Source of the DNA: Alphaproteobacteria bacterium
GTDB taxonomy: Bacteria > Pseudomonadota > Alphaproteobacteria > Rhizobiales > Aestuariivirgaceae
Assembly: GCA_028868695.1 (NCBI GenBank)
Contig: JAGWTZ010000029.1
Location: 1 to 39,715, forward strand
Length of the DNA stretch: 39,715 bases
Reading direction: 5' to 3'
Of this stretch, positions 31,960 to 39,715 are shown in pieces; position 1 is the first letter of the stretch, and every line of letters begins with the position of its first letter. Made by a program: the position numbers and the translations under genes. The notes below the pieces were generated by a model that had not been told where the DNA came from, searched no databases, and saw only the letters and a list, made by a program, of their open reading frames with translations.

Positions 31960-32127
31960 ATGAGAGCGATTATTGCACTTGCGGCCCTGGTGGCCGGAAC
32001 AACTGTTGCCTTGGCCATCCCGGCGCCCACACCGGGGCCGGTGGTTGGCGTGGTGGCCGGGCCTTGGGGCCTTGTTGCCTCTGGCCTCGCCTACGGGGCC
32101 TATCGCGCCTACAAGGCACTGCGCTGA
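31960..32127 (+). CDS. Microprotein 4 of the exosortase-linked array
   Basis: The 55-residue peptide has a signal peptide (MRAIIALAALVAGTTVALA, cleavage after ALA), then IPAPTPGP and the core VVGVVAGPWGLVASGLAY with GAYRAYKALR. GGGGAG lies 7 bases before the ATG. It is the last copy: 69 bases later the fatty-acid-hydroxylase-type gene begins on the same strand, possibly in the same transcript. I see no clear terminator between them. Confidence 0.75.
   Translation: MRAIIALAALVAGTTVALAIPAPTPGPVVGVVAGPWGLVASGLAYGAYRAYKALR
32041..32127 (+). repeat. C-terminal core unit 4 of four (87 bp)
   Basis: Aligns without gaps to units 1-3; most changes against unit 3 are synonymous (for example CTG/CTT, GTG/GTT, TAT/TAC, CTG/TTG). 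Confidence 0.8.
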
Positions 32128-32196
32128 CGCATTCCATCTCCTGCGCCACCGGGCCCTTGCCATATTTGGCCTGGCCGTGATGCTGATCGTGTGGTG

Positions 32197-33012
32197 ATGC
32201 TCGACAATTTGGCACAAGCGCTGTCGGCGCATTTCTGGGCGCTGATGGCGCTGGCAGCCATGGCTTTCGCGGCCATAGATCTGGTCAACAGGGGGGCCAC
32301 TCCGGCCACCACGCTGGCGCGCCAGTGGCTGTTGCATGGCGCCCTCTATGGCTTGGGCCTTGTGCTGGTGCTCAATCTCCCCATCAGCATGCTGGCGGGT
32401 GCTGCTGCCTCATTCAGGCTGGGCATCGGCCTGCGGGCCTGGGCCGACTTTGGCTTTGCCGGCGATTTCGCGCTGTGGGTGTTTTTCTACACTCTGACGC
32501 AATATCTTTTCCATCTTTCGTTGCACCGCGTCCGTTTCCTGTGGTCGCTGCACCGGGTGCATCATCTTGATGAGATCGTCGATTCCAGCACCACCTTGCG
32601 CCACCACCCTGGGGAATCCCTGGTGGCGCTGCTGGTGTTTTCCACCCTCGCCTTCATTCTGGCACCGCCGATGGCGGCCATTGTGCTCTGGTCCTGCCTC
32701 GAGTTTCTCACCGATTTCTGGACGCATGGCCGCACACCGCTGCCCGATGGGTTGGCGCGCAAGGTTGAAGCTGTGCTGTTCACGCCGCGCCTGCACCGCG
32801 TGCATCACTCCGCCTTTGAACCGCAGACCAACAGCAACTATGGCAATGTGTTCACGGCGTGGGACAGGCTGTTCGGCACTTTCCGCCGCGAGCTGCCGGA
32901 GCGGCTGGGCCTTGATGATGCGGAGGCCTCGGGCGATGCCTCGCGGGATTTCGACAAGCTGCTGCTGGACCCCGTGATGTATCTGCGGCGCAGGCGCGAG
33001 AACAAGGCTTAG
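32197..33012 (+). CDS. Fatty acid hydroxylase / sterol desaturase family protein
   Basis: The 271-residue membrane protein carries the histidine clusters that bind the di-iron centre: H106-x3-H110 (FHLSLH), H119-xx-HH (HRVHH), HH at 136-137 (LRHHPGE) and H200-xx-HH (HRVHH). These lie between about five hydrophobic helices. The family hydroxylates or desaturates lipids such as sterols, carotenoids, fatty acids or sphingolipid-like compounds; the substrate is unknown. Start is ATG 32197, or one of the GTG codons at 32191 and 32194. It follows the microprotein array on the same strand. Its TAG overlaps the stop of the convergent cupin gene by four bases. Confidence 0.87.
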   Translation: MLDNLAQALSAHFWALMALAAMAFAAIDLVNRGATPATTLARQWLLHGALYGLGLVLVLNLPISMLAGAAASFRLGIGLRAWADFGFAGDFALWVFFYTLTQYLFHLSLHRVRFLWSLHRVHHLDEIVDSSTTLRHHPGESLVALLVFSTLAFILAPPMAAIVLWSCLEFLTDFWTHGRTPLPDGLARKVEAVLFTPRLHRVHHSAFEPQTNSNYGNVFTAWDRLFGTFRRELPERLGLDDAEASGDASRDFDKLLLDPVMYLRRRRENKA

Positions 33013-33401
33013 TCTTCCACCGGCCATTTTCCGGGCACCACTTGCGCCTCGGCCTCGCCCGGCCAGGGTGGCATGGTGACGGCGATGGCCTGCAGCGGCT
33101 CTTCGCCCGTGCTGCGGAACTGAAAGGCAGTGCCGACCGGAATGGAAATCGAGAGGCCGGGGACAAGTTCCGTCACGCTTTCCTGCGCGCCCAGTTTGCG
33201 CCACATCTCGCCCTCGCCCGCCGTGAAGAACCAGAGTTCCTCCACCGTCTTGTGGATCACGGCCCTGGACGTCTCACCCTCGGCCAATTCAAAATGCGCC
33301 ATGGAGCCGCGCGGCCCGGCGGCGAGAAGGCGCACCTCCGAGCCATCGGGGGCAACTGCCTCCGGCTCATCGGAAATCTGTTTGGTTGCAAATCCGGTCA
33401 T
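33009..33401 (-). CDS. Cupin-domain protein
   Basis: The 130-residue protein folds as a single cupin: GSMAHFELAEGETSRAVIHKTVEELWFFTAGEGEMWRK (motif 1, with the His and Glu typical of metal binding) and LVPGLSISIPVGTAFQFRSTGEEPLQAIAVTMPPWPG (motif 2). The usual second-motif His is replaced by Ala-Phe (GTAFQF), so metal binding may be altered. Function is open; small cupins of this form occur as isomerases, dioxygenase-like enzymes or binding proteins. The stop codon overlaps the end of the hydroxylase-family gene. Confidence 0.8.
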   Translation of the reverse strand: MTGFATKQISDEPEAVAPDGSEVRLLAAGPRGSMAHFELAEGETSRAVIHKTVEELWFFTAGEGEMWRKLGAQESVTELVPGLSISIPVGTAFQFRSTGEEPLQAIAVTMPPWPGEAEAQVVPGKWPVED

Positions 33402-33566
33402 GGCGGGCAGTTAGCATGAATCGTCTGAGGCCGAAAGCCGCAAGCCGATTTCACCCTTGCCAGCGCGCCCGATTAGCGCGAGCATGACAGGTGCAGAGCC
33501 GCCTTGGAGCGGATTGCGCCTGAACAGCGGCCCTGAGATGCAACAGCTATTTCAAGGAGAGGCATC

Positions 33567-35618
33567 ATGGCAGCAGCAAATGGCAGAAGTCCCAAGGGCC
33601 CCCGGTGTGTCGCACTGGTTGGCCCCTACCAAAGTGGGAAGACAACCCTGCTCGAATCCATCCTTCACCGCTGCGGCGCGATCCCGCGACAAGGCAAGCT
33701 CTCCGACAAGAACACCATTGGCGATGCCTCCTCCGAGGCAAGGGCCCACGCGATGGGCACCGAGTTGAACGCAGCCACGGCCCAATACATGGGCGAAAGC
33801 TTCACCTTCCTCGATTGCCCCGGCTCCATCGAATTTGCCCAGGATGCGCGCGATGCCCTGCCCGGCTGTGACGCTGCCGTTGTAGTGTGCGAGGCCGACG
33901 AGAAAAAAGCCCCGGCCCTGCAGCTCATTCTCAAGCAGCTGGAGGAATTGCGCCTGCCGCACTTCATCTTCATCAACAAGGTGGACAAGTCCAACTCACG
34001 CCCGCATGAGGCGCTTTCCTGGCTGCAGTCGGCCAGCGCCATTCCGCTGGTGATGCGCGAGCTGCCCATTGTCAAAAATGGCGCGGTGGCGGGCTATGTC
34101 GATCTCGCGCTTGAGCGCGCCTTCATCTACCACGAGCATGCCCCGGCCGAGGCTGTCGACATCCCTTCCGATCTTGGCCCGCAGGAAAAGGAGGCGCATT
34201 TCGCCCTGCTGGAACGGCTGGCCGACCATGACGACAAGATGATGGAGGAACTGCTTTCCGACCATGAGCCAACGCGCGAGCATGTGATGCAGGATTTGGC
34301 GCGCGAATCCGCCGATGGGTTGATCACCCCGGTGTTCTTCGGCTCGGCCGAGCATGGAAACGGCATTGGCCGCCTGCTCAAGGCGCTGCGCCATGAAGTG
34401 CCCGGAGTTGAGCAGACAGCGGCCCGCCTTGGCGTAACGCCCGGCGGCGCGACGGCGCTGGTTCTCAAGACGGCGCATAGCGAGCGCGGCGGCAAGCTTT
34501 CGCTGACACGGGTGCTGGCGGGCGAGATTGCCGATGGCGCCGTGGTTTATGGCGGCGGGCCGGAAGCGCGCGTCGCAGGCGTCTTCGCGCTGCTTGGCCA
34601 GCAGCAGAACAAGCAGGCCAAGGCTGTGGCTGGCGACACGGTTGCGCTGGGCCGGCTTGAAGGCATTGCCACCGGGGAGACACTTTCAACGGCCAAGGGC
34701 CGCACGGCGCAGCTTACCCGGCCGGTGCGGCCTGCTGGTGTATTCGGCAAGGCGATTTCGGTTCATGACCGGAAGGATGAAGTGAAGCTCACCCAGGGCC
34801 TCGCCAAGCTGGTGGAGGAAGACCCATCGCTGCGGGTTGACCATTCCGAGGCCACGCATGAGCTGGTGCTATGGGGGCAAGGGGAAATCCACCTCAAGGT
34901 GGCGCTGGAGCGGATGAAGAGCAAGTTCGGCCTTGAGGCGGCCACCGCGCCGCGCAAGATTGCCTACAAGGAAACCATCCGCAGGCCGATGCAGATCCGC
35001 GGCCGGCACAAGAAGCAATCCGGCGGCCATGGGCAATATGGCGATGTGATCGTGGAGATCAAACCGCTTTCGCGCGGCGAGGGCTTTGCCTTTTCCGACA
35101 GCGTGGTGGGCGGCACGGTGCCGAAGCAATACATCCCGGCCGTCGAAGCGGGCATTGTTGAGTGGAAGGCGCGCGGGCCACTGGGCTTCGAGGTGGTGGA
35201 CTTCGCCGTCAACCTCTCTGACGGCTCGTATCATGATGTGGACAGCTCGGAAATGGCCTTCAAGATGGCGGCGAGGCTCGCCATGTCCGAAGCCATGCCA
35301 CAATGCCAGCCGCTGCTTCTGGAGCCGGTGGCGGCGGTGGAAATCCACGCGCCTTCGGAGCACACGGCGCGCATCAACCAGATTGTCACCGGGCACCGCG
35401 GGCAGCTTCTGGGCTTTGATGGCCGCGATGGATGGCCGGGCTGGGACACAGTGAAGGCCCACATGCCGGAAGCCGAAATCGCCTCGCTGATTGTCGAGCT
35501 GCGCTCCGCGACTTCAGGCGTGGGCACCTTCACCTTCGCGCATGACCACATGGCGGAACTGACCGGCAGGGCCGCCGAACAGGTGGTTGCCGCCGCGCAG
35601 CAGAATGGAAAGGGATGA
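33567..35618 (+). CDS. Elongation factor G-like protein (EF-G2 type)
   Basis: The 683-residue protein has all EF-G domains. The G domain has P-loop GPYQSGKT (19-26), G3 DCPGS (83-87) and G4 NKVD (137-140). Domain II follows at about 290-380 (ALVLKTAHSERGGKLSLTRVLAGEI). Domains III-V include LWGQGEIHLKVALERMK, then RGRHKKQSGGHGQYGDVIVEIKPLSRGEGFAF and QIVTGHRGQLLGFD. Compared with canonical FusA, the switch I RGITI is lost (MGTELNAA) and the switch II His that triggers GTP hydrolysis is Ser87. This marks the EF-G-like group, whose GTPase and translational roles are uncertain. The canonical fusA must be elsewhere. GGAGAGG lies 6 bases before the ATG. Confidence 0.88.
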   Translation: MAAANGRSPKGPRCVALVGPYQSGKTTLLESILHRCGAIPRQGKLSDKNTIGDASSEARAHAMGTELNAATAQYMGESFTFLDCPGSIEFAQDARDALPGCDAAVVVCEADEKKAPALQLILKQLEELRLPHFIFINKVDKSNSRPHEALSWLQSASAIPLVMRELPIVKNGAVAGYVDLALERAFIYHEHAPAEAVDIPSDLGPQEKEAHFALLERLADHDDKMMEELLSDHEPTREHVMQDLARESADGLITPVFFGSAEHGNGIGRLLKALRHEVPGVEQTAARLGVTPGGATALVLKTAHSERGGKLSLTRVLAGEIADGAVVYGGGPEARVAGVFALLGQQQNKQAKAVAGDTVALGRLEGIATGETLSTAKGRTAQLTRPVRPAGVFGKAISVHDRKDEVKLTQGLAKLVEEDPSLRVDHSEATHELVLWGQGEIHLKVALERMKSKFGLEAATAPRKIAYKETIRRPMQIRGRHKKQSGGHGQYGDVIVEIKPLSRGEGFAFSDSVVGGTVPKQYIPAVEAGIVEWKARGPLGFEVVDFAVNLSDGSYHDVDSSEMAFKMAARLAMSEAMPQCQPLLLEPVAAVEIHAPSEHTARINQIVTGHRGQLLGFDGRDGWPGWDTVKAHMPEAEIASLIVELRSATSGVGTFTFAHDHMAELTGRAAEQVVAAAQQNGKG

Positions 35619-35627
35619 AGGGGGAAG

Positions 35628-35702
35628 TGGCGCGCCCTACGGGAGTCGAACCCGTCTTTACAACGTGAAAGGCTGTCGTCCTAACCGATAGACGAAGGGC
35701 GC
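35628..35702 (-). tRNA. tRNA-Glu (anticodon UUC)
   Basis: Read on the minus strand, the 75-base gene has acceptor arms GCGCCCT and AGGGCGC, D-arm TCGTCTATCGGTTAGGACG, anticodon stem ACAGC/GTTGT around CTTTCAC (anticodon TTC), T-arm ACGGGTTCGACTCCCGT, discriminator G and an encoded CCA. All stems pair with at most one G-T. It lies 9 bases past the EF-G-like stop codon. No integrase or direct repeat of the tRNA 3' end is seen nearby. Confidence 0.96.
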
Positions 35703-35765
35703 TTGGCCCGGATCAGCTCCAGGCTGGGCGCTCTATATGCAGGTTCGCCTGATATTGCAAGAGCT

Positions 35766-37553
35766 TCAAACCAGTTCTGCCGCGTCTTCAATTTGCACCG
35801 ATGGCACCCGTTTTGCACCCCATTCATCGGCCACCAGGCGGCCGGCGATGTGCAGCGGATGCTGGCGTTCGGAAAGCAGCAATTCGCCCAGTTCGGTGCC
35901 CAGGGCGCGGAAGGCGATGGCCTTCAGCTTCGCGCCATCGCCCGCCAAAAGCGTGCAGCGCACATGGTCGGTTCCCGCACGGTCGGCATAGATCACACGG
36001 TGGGCCGGAAAGACGAACAGCGGCGGGGGATTGGCAGCACCGTAAGGGCCGGCCTGTTCGAGCAGTTCGATCAGATCAAGCGTTGCCCCGCCGGCCGAAA
36101 GCGCTCCGTCCACCAGCAAGGCAGGGCTGCGATTCTGTTCCACGCCCGCACCAAGCGCCTGTTCCATGAAATCGCGCAGGGCCGCCAGTTGAGTGAGCTC
36201 GACGGTGAGGCCCGCCGCCATGGCATGGCCGCCGCCCTTGACCAGAAGCCCCGCCTCCAAGGCCGCCCTCACCGCCTTGCCCAAATCCACGCCAGCGATG
36301 GAGCGGCCAGAACCTGTCGCCCGGCCGGTGAACTTGTTCACGGCCAGCACCAGGCTGGGCAGCTGATAACGGTCCTTCAGGCGGGAGGCGGCGAGGCCCA
36401 CAACGCCGGGGTGCCAGCTTTCGGCATTGAGCACCAGCACCGAGGCCCGCTTTTCCTGCCCCAAGGCGGCCTCGGCCTGGGCGATGGCTTCATCGACCAC
36501 GCGCAGTTCTACCGCCTGGCGGTGGCGGTTCATGTCGTTCAGGTGATTGGCCAGCACCACGGCCTCGCCCTTGTCGGGCGTGGTGAGCAGGGCCAGCGCC
36601 TCATCGGCGTGGCCGACGCGGCCCGCCGCATTGATGCGCGGCCCCAGGATGAAGCCCAGCGCATAGGCATCCGGCCTGCGTTTCAGGCCGCCCACATCGG
36701 CCAGGGCGGCAAGGCCGAGATTGTCCCTCCGCCCCATCACCTTGAGGCCCTGGGTGACATAGGCCCGGTTCAGGCCCTTCAGTGGCACCACATCAGCCAC
36801 CGTGGCCAGTGCCACGAGATCAAGCCACTGCAGCACATTGGGCTCGGCCCCTGGCGCAAAGGCGCCCTGTTCGCGCAGCAGCTTGTTGGTGGTGGCGATC
36901 AGCAGGAAGGTGACGCCCGCCGCGCAGAGATGGCCCTGGCCCGATATGTCATCCTGCCGGTTCGGATTGATCACCGCGAAGGCATGCGGCAGTTCAGCCC
37001 CGGCCTGGTGGTGGTCGACAATGATGGTGGTGAATCCAAGATCGGCCGCATGGGCCAAGGGATCATGGCTGAGCACGCCGCAATCCAGCGTGAGCAGCAG
37101 CTCCGCCCCCTGTTCCCTCAGTGCACTGACGGCTTTTTCGCTGGGGCCATAGCCTTCGGTGAGACGGTCCGGCAGATAGACCTGCGCGTCATGGCCAAGT
37201 GCCCGCAGGAAGCGCAGCAAGAGCGCGGCGGACGAGACGCCGTCGACATCATAGTCGCTGATCACGCCGATCTTCTCGCGCGCCATGATGGCCTGGGCAA
37301 GGCGGGCGGCCCCCTTCTCCAAATCCATCAGCGCCGAAGGCTTGGGCATCAGGCCGCGCAAGGTGGGGTTCAGATAGGCCTCAACCTCATCGAGGCCCAC
37401 GCCGCGCGCCGCCATGACACGGCCGAGAATTTCCGGCAGGTCATATTTCTCTGCAATCGCATGGGCCAGGCGCTGGTCCGGCAGCCGCGCCTGCCAAAGC
37501 TGGCCCTTGGCCGAGCGGGTGACGCTCAGGAAGGCGTGTTCAGAAGCGCTCAA
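35766..37553 (-). CDS. recJ: Single-stranded-DNA-specific exonuclease RecJ
   Basis: The 595-residue DHH-family 5'-3' exonuclease acts in recombination, mismatch and base-excision repair. Metal-binding motifs are visible: SDYDVDG (99-105), LTLDCG (155-159), the DHH core at 180-182 in IIVDHHQAG and the NPNRQDD region. The DHHA1 domain holds GRATGSGRSIAGVDLGKAV and KGGGHAMAAGL near residues 410-450. Length is normal. Its first four codons overlap the end of hom (14 bases), so it is translated from the same transcript. In several rhizobia a glpX gene lies between hom and recJ; here it is absent. Confidence 0.96.
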   Translation of the reverse strand: MSASEHAFLSVTRSAKGQLWQARLPDQRLAHAIAEKYDLPEILGRVMAARGVGLDEVEAYLNPTLRGLMPKPSALMDLEKGAARLAQAIMAREKIGVISDYDVDGVSSAALLLRFLRALGHDAQVYLPDRLTEGYGPSEKAVSALREQGAELLLTLDCGVLSHDPLAHAADLGFTTIIVDHHQAGAELPHAFAVINPNRQDDISGQGHLCAAGVTFLLIATTNKLLREQGAFAPGAEPNVLQWLDLVALATVADVVPLKGLNRAYVTQGLKVMGRRDNLGLAALADVGGLKRRPDAYALGFILGPRINAAGRVGHADEALALLTTPDKGEAVVLANHLNDMNRHRQAVELRVVDEAIAQAEAALGQEKRASVLVLNAESWHPGVVGLAASRLKDRYQLPSLVLAVNKFTGRATGSGRSIAGVDLGKAVRAALEAGLLVKGGGHAMAAGLTVELTQLAALRDFMEQALGAGVEQNRSPALLVDGALSAGGATLDLIELLEQAGPYGAANPPPLFVFPAHRVIYADRAGTDHVRCTLLAGDGAKLKAIAFRALGTELGELLLSERQHPLHIAGRLVADEWGAKRVPSVQIEDAAELV

Positions 37554-38850
37554 TGCGGATCACACGCGGCTTGGAGGCCACATGGCCATCCTTCTCGATC
37601 TTGGCCATGGCCTGCTTGAGAGATTCCTCAAGCGTGTCATGGGTGATCAGGATGAAGGGCGCGGTGGCACGTTCGGCTGTCGGGTCGGCCTTGCCGCGCT
37701 GAACGATGCTTTCAATCGAGATCTTGGCATCGCCCAGAATGGTGGCGATGGCCGCCACGGCGCCGGGTTTGTCGGCCAGTTCCAGCGCCACATAGAAGCC
37801 GCCCTCATGGGCGCGGGGCGAGGAGTCCTTGTATTTCTTCAAGGCGGTGGCCGGCACGCCAAAGGCCGGGCGGATGTTGCCGCGGGCAATGTCCACAATG
37901 TCCGAAAGCACGGCGGAAGCGGTGGGATGTGCGCCAGCGCCCCTGCCCTCCAGCACCAGATCGCCCACGAAGTCGCCCTTCACCACGATGGCGTTGAACA
38001 CGTCATCAGTTTCCGAAACGGGCGAGCCGCGCTGGATCAAGGTGGGGTGCACGCGCTGCTCGATGCCGGAGCCATAGTTCACCGCCACGCCCAGCAGCTT
38101 GATCTTGTAGCCCAGCTCCGCCGCATTGCGGATGTCGGCCAGCGCCACGTTCTCGATGCCTTCAATCTTGATGGCGGGAAGGTTCACCTCGGTGCCAAAG
38201 GCCAGGGAGGTGAGCACGGCCAGCTTGTGGGCGGTGTCAAAGCCGCCAACGTCGAAGGTCGGGTCAGCCTCGGCATAGCCCAGGGCCTGCGCTTCCTTCA
38301 GCACATCGGCAAAGCTGCGGCCTTCCATGCCCATCTTGGTGAGGATGTAGTTGCAGGTGCCGTTCATGATGCCGAACACCCGCTTGGGCGCGTTGCCCAC
38401 CAGACCTTCACGCAGCGCCTTGATCACGGGGATGCCACCAGCCACGGCAGCCTCGAAATTGAGTGCCAGTCCCTTGGCTTCAGCGGCGCGGGCAAGTGTG
38501 GCCCCATGATGGGCGAGCAGCGCCTTGTTGGCGGTGATGACATGCTTGCCGGAGGCGATGGCGGCTTCCACCGCGTCCTTGGCGGGGCCGGAATCCCCAC
38601 CGATCAGTTCGATGAACACATCAATGCCGGCGGACTTGGCCAGCGCCACGGGGTCGTCATGCCATTCCAGCCCAGACAGGTCGTGCTTGCCGCGCGGCTT
38701 CGACTTGTTGCGGGCGGAAACCGCGGTGACTGTCACCGGCTTTCCGGCACGGGCAGCCACCAGATCACCATGGGCGGCCAGTATGTCCAGCACCCCTGTT
38801 CCCACCGTGCCAAGCCCGGCAATGCCCAATCTCAAAGCGTTCGTCATCAT
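37540..38850 (-). CDS. hom: Homoserine dehydrogenase
   Basis: The 436-residue protein reduces aspartate semialdehyde to homoserine, the branch leading to threonine and methionine. The Rossmann motif GIAGLGTVGTGV is at the N-terminus, the catalytic domain has GGIPVIKALREGLVGN and FGIMNGTCNYILTKM, and the family signature is GYAEADPTFDVGGFDTAHKLAVL. A C-terminal ACT domain (about 350-436, GGFYVALELADKPGAVAAIATIL) is expected to sense threonine. The start is ATG 38850 (tandem ATGATG); the open frame extends 25 codons further without homology. It overlaps recJ by 14 bases and is divergent from phaC. Confidence 0.96.
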   Translation of the reverse strand: MMTNALRLGIAGLGTVGTGVLDILAAHGDLVAARAGKPVTVTAVSARNKSKPRGKHDLSGLEWHDDPVALAKSAGIDVFIELIGGDSGPAKDAVEAAIASGKHVITANKALLAHHGATLARAAEAKGLALNFEAAVAGGIPVIKALREGLVGNAPKRVFGIMNGTCNYILTKMGMEGRSFADVLKEAQALGYAEADPTFDVGGFDTAHKLAVLTSLAFGTEVNLPAIKIEGIENVALADIRNAAELGYKIKLLGVAVNYGSGIEQRVHPTLIQRGSPVSETDDVFNAIVVKGDFVGDLVLEGRGAGAHPTASAVLSDIVDIARGNIRPAFGVPATALKKYKDSSPRAHEGGFYVALELADKPGAVAAIATILGDAKISIESIVQRGKADPTAERATAPFILITHDTLEESLKQAMAKIEKDGHVASKPRVIRIERF

Positions 38851-38963
38851 TCCATCCTGAATGGGCCTGCTTATGGCGCTATCCCCCTGATTTGTCCAGA
38901 AAACCGCTTGCGCAGGGGCAGGCACTCATGAAAAGTTCAAACTTGGCTGATAGGAACCTAGCC

Positions 38964-39715
38964 ATGACCGATTCCAAACAGGTGACACCCGAGTTCAAGC
39001 TGCCGGACATGCTCAAGCTGGCGCAGAACATGACGCAGGTTTTCCAGCGGGGGGCGGAGCTGTTCAGCCAGATCGCCGCGCGGCCGGACCTGCAGCAGAA
39101 GGAAGCCGAAATCCAGATCCTGCCGATGGAACAGGTGGCCAAGACGCTGGGCGGCGTCTACGACTACTACAAGGAAAACCCGGCCAAGATGATGGCCGCG
39201 CAGATGCAGCTGTGGCAGAGCCTGACAATGCTGTGGCATTCGGCCTGGGCCAAGGCGCTGGGCACGCAAGTGGCGCCGATGATCTCGCCCGGCAAATCCG
39301 ACAAGCGCTTCAAGGACAAGGACTGGCAGGACAACAGCCTGTTTGACTTCATGAAGCAGGCCTATCTCATCTCGGCCAAATGGGCGCAGGACATGGTGGC
39401 CAATGCCGAGCTTGATGAACATGAAAAGCTCAAGGCCAAGTTCTATGTCGAGCAGGTCGTCAATGCGCTCTCGCCTTCCAACTTCCCGATCTCCAACCCG
39501 GAAGTGCTGAAGGCCACGCTCAACTCCAATGGCGAAAACCTGCTGCGCGGCATCACAAAGCTGGAGAATGATTTCAAGACGCCGGATGGGCGGCTGCGCA
39601 TCACCCAGACCGACAAGACCGCCTTCGAGCTTGGCCGCAACCTGGCGATGACGCCGGGCAAGGTGGTGTTCCGCAACGATGTGTTCGAGCTGATCCAATA
39701 TAGTCCGTCCACGGA
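38964..39715 (+). CDS. phaC: Class I poly(3-hydroxyalkanoate) synthase, N-terminal part only
   Basis: About 250 codons lie in the window before it is cut at the right edge. The sequence shows the PhaC N-terminal domain: DWQDNSLFDFMKQAYLISAKW, VVNALSPSNFPISNPEVLKATLNSNGENLLRGI and the start of the alpha/beta-hydrolase core VVFRNDVFELIQYSP. The enzyme polymerises 3-hydroxyacyl-CoA into PHA storage granules. The active-site Cys, Asp and His are beyond the window, so activity cannot be judged. The start is at ATG 38964 with GGAA upstream; it is divergent from hom. Confidence 0.95.
   Translation, partial: MTDSKQVTPEFKLPDMLKLAQNMTQVFQRGAELFSQIAARPDLQQKEAEIQILPMEQVAKTLGGVYDYYKENPAKMMAAQMQLWQSLTMLWHSAWAKALGTQVAPMISPGKSDKRFKDKDWQDNSLFDFMKQAYLISAKWAQDMVANAELDEHEKLKAKFYVEQVVNALSPSNFPISNPEVLKATLNSNGENLLRGITKLENDFKTPDGRLRITQTDKTAFELGRNLAMTPGKVVFRNDVFELIQYSPST

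Noticed and set aside
31344-32127. CRISPR-like or purely DNA-level repeat array
   Set aside because: The repeats are about 200 bp apart, imperfect, in frame, and differ mainly at third codon positions, so they are duplicated genes.
31344-32127. Bacteriocin or toxin peptides
   Set aside because: The short hydrophobic secreted form is compatible, but there is no immunity gene, leader-peptide protease or ABC exporter; the adjacent exosortase gives a better explanation.
35628-35702. tRNA-Glu as an integration site for a mobile element
   Set aside because: No integrase gene, no repeated tRNA 3' end and only housekeeping genes on either side.
35703-37619. 638-codon open frame opposite recJ
   Set aside because: The product is rich in Arg, His and Gln as expected for an antisense frame, and it runs across the tRNA-proximal end and the whole of recJ.
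37414-38931. 505-codon open frame opposite hom
   Set aside because: Antisense shadow; hom has complete motifs on the minus strand.

Overview
The window is high-GC chromosomal DNA from an alphaproteobacterium, most likely of the Hyphomicrobiales (Rhizobiales). This rests on the pyrH-frr-uppS order, divergent miaA/serB, an ilvB-ilvN operon behind a short attenuator leader, an adjacent recJ and hom, a class I PhaC, and one perfect CtrA-type box (TTAA-N7-TTAA). The genus cannot be read from the sequence alone. Both ends cut a gene: uppS on the left and phaC on the right.

Layout: (1) 1-2.0 kb: uppS(partial)-frr-pyrH on the minus strand, then a small orphan haem-copper-oxidase-like membrane protein. 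(2) 2.0-6.2 kb: ilvN and ilvB preceded by a transcription attenuator whose 16-residue leader peptide reads Ile-Leu-Val-Val, then a GH51 arabinofuranosidase. (3) 6.2-18 kb: a CtrA-box-linked FecR-like exported protein, an EamA exporter, miaA/serB with abutting start codons, a TM-tailed sulfotransferase-like protein, a TrpB2-type synthase with a histone-H1-like tail, an aldo/keto reductase, a DUF486 protein, an NCS1 transporter, an acyltransferase and an aldehyde dehydrogenase. (4) 18-20.4 kb: an AT-richer gene for a double alpha/beta-hydrolase, followed by about 375 bp with no convincing gene. (5) 20.4-28.7 kb: a three-module SnoaL/ABM/zinc-ribbon protein, uvrB, an AT-rich MltR-like gene broken by one in-frame amber codon, a second sulfotransferase-like gene, a DUF4242/AraC divergent pair, a membrane protein and a sugar-phosphate-isomerase-like TIM barrel. 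(6) 28.8-33.4 kb: two exported proteins, then an exosortase-family transmembrane protease/transpeptidase, a coupled membrane-anchored partner, four tandem microproteins (54-62 aa) sharing an indel-free 28-residue C-terminus, a fatty-acid-hydroxylase-family protein and a cupin. (7) 33.5-39.7 kb: an EF-G-like factor with degenerate switch motifs, tRNA-Glu(UUC), recJ, hom and phaC.

The strongest candidate for an undescribed system is the exosortase locus (29.9-32.1 kb). The exosortase-like protein keeps the Cys, Arg and His expected of the family. Immediately downstream are four short secreted peptides whose C-termini have the three-part plan of an exosortase sorting signal: a Pro-rich motif, a hydrophobic helix and a basic tail. 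They carry a PxPV...GPWG motif that I do not recognise among named CTERM signals. The core is kept at protein level with mostly synonymous changes, while the signal peptides have diverged. This assignment is an inference from gene order and motifs.
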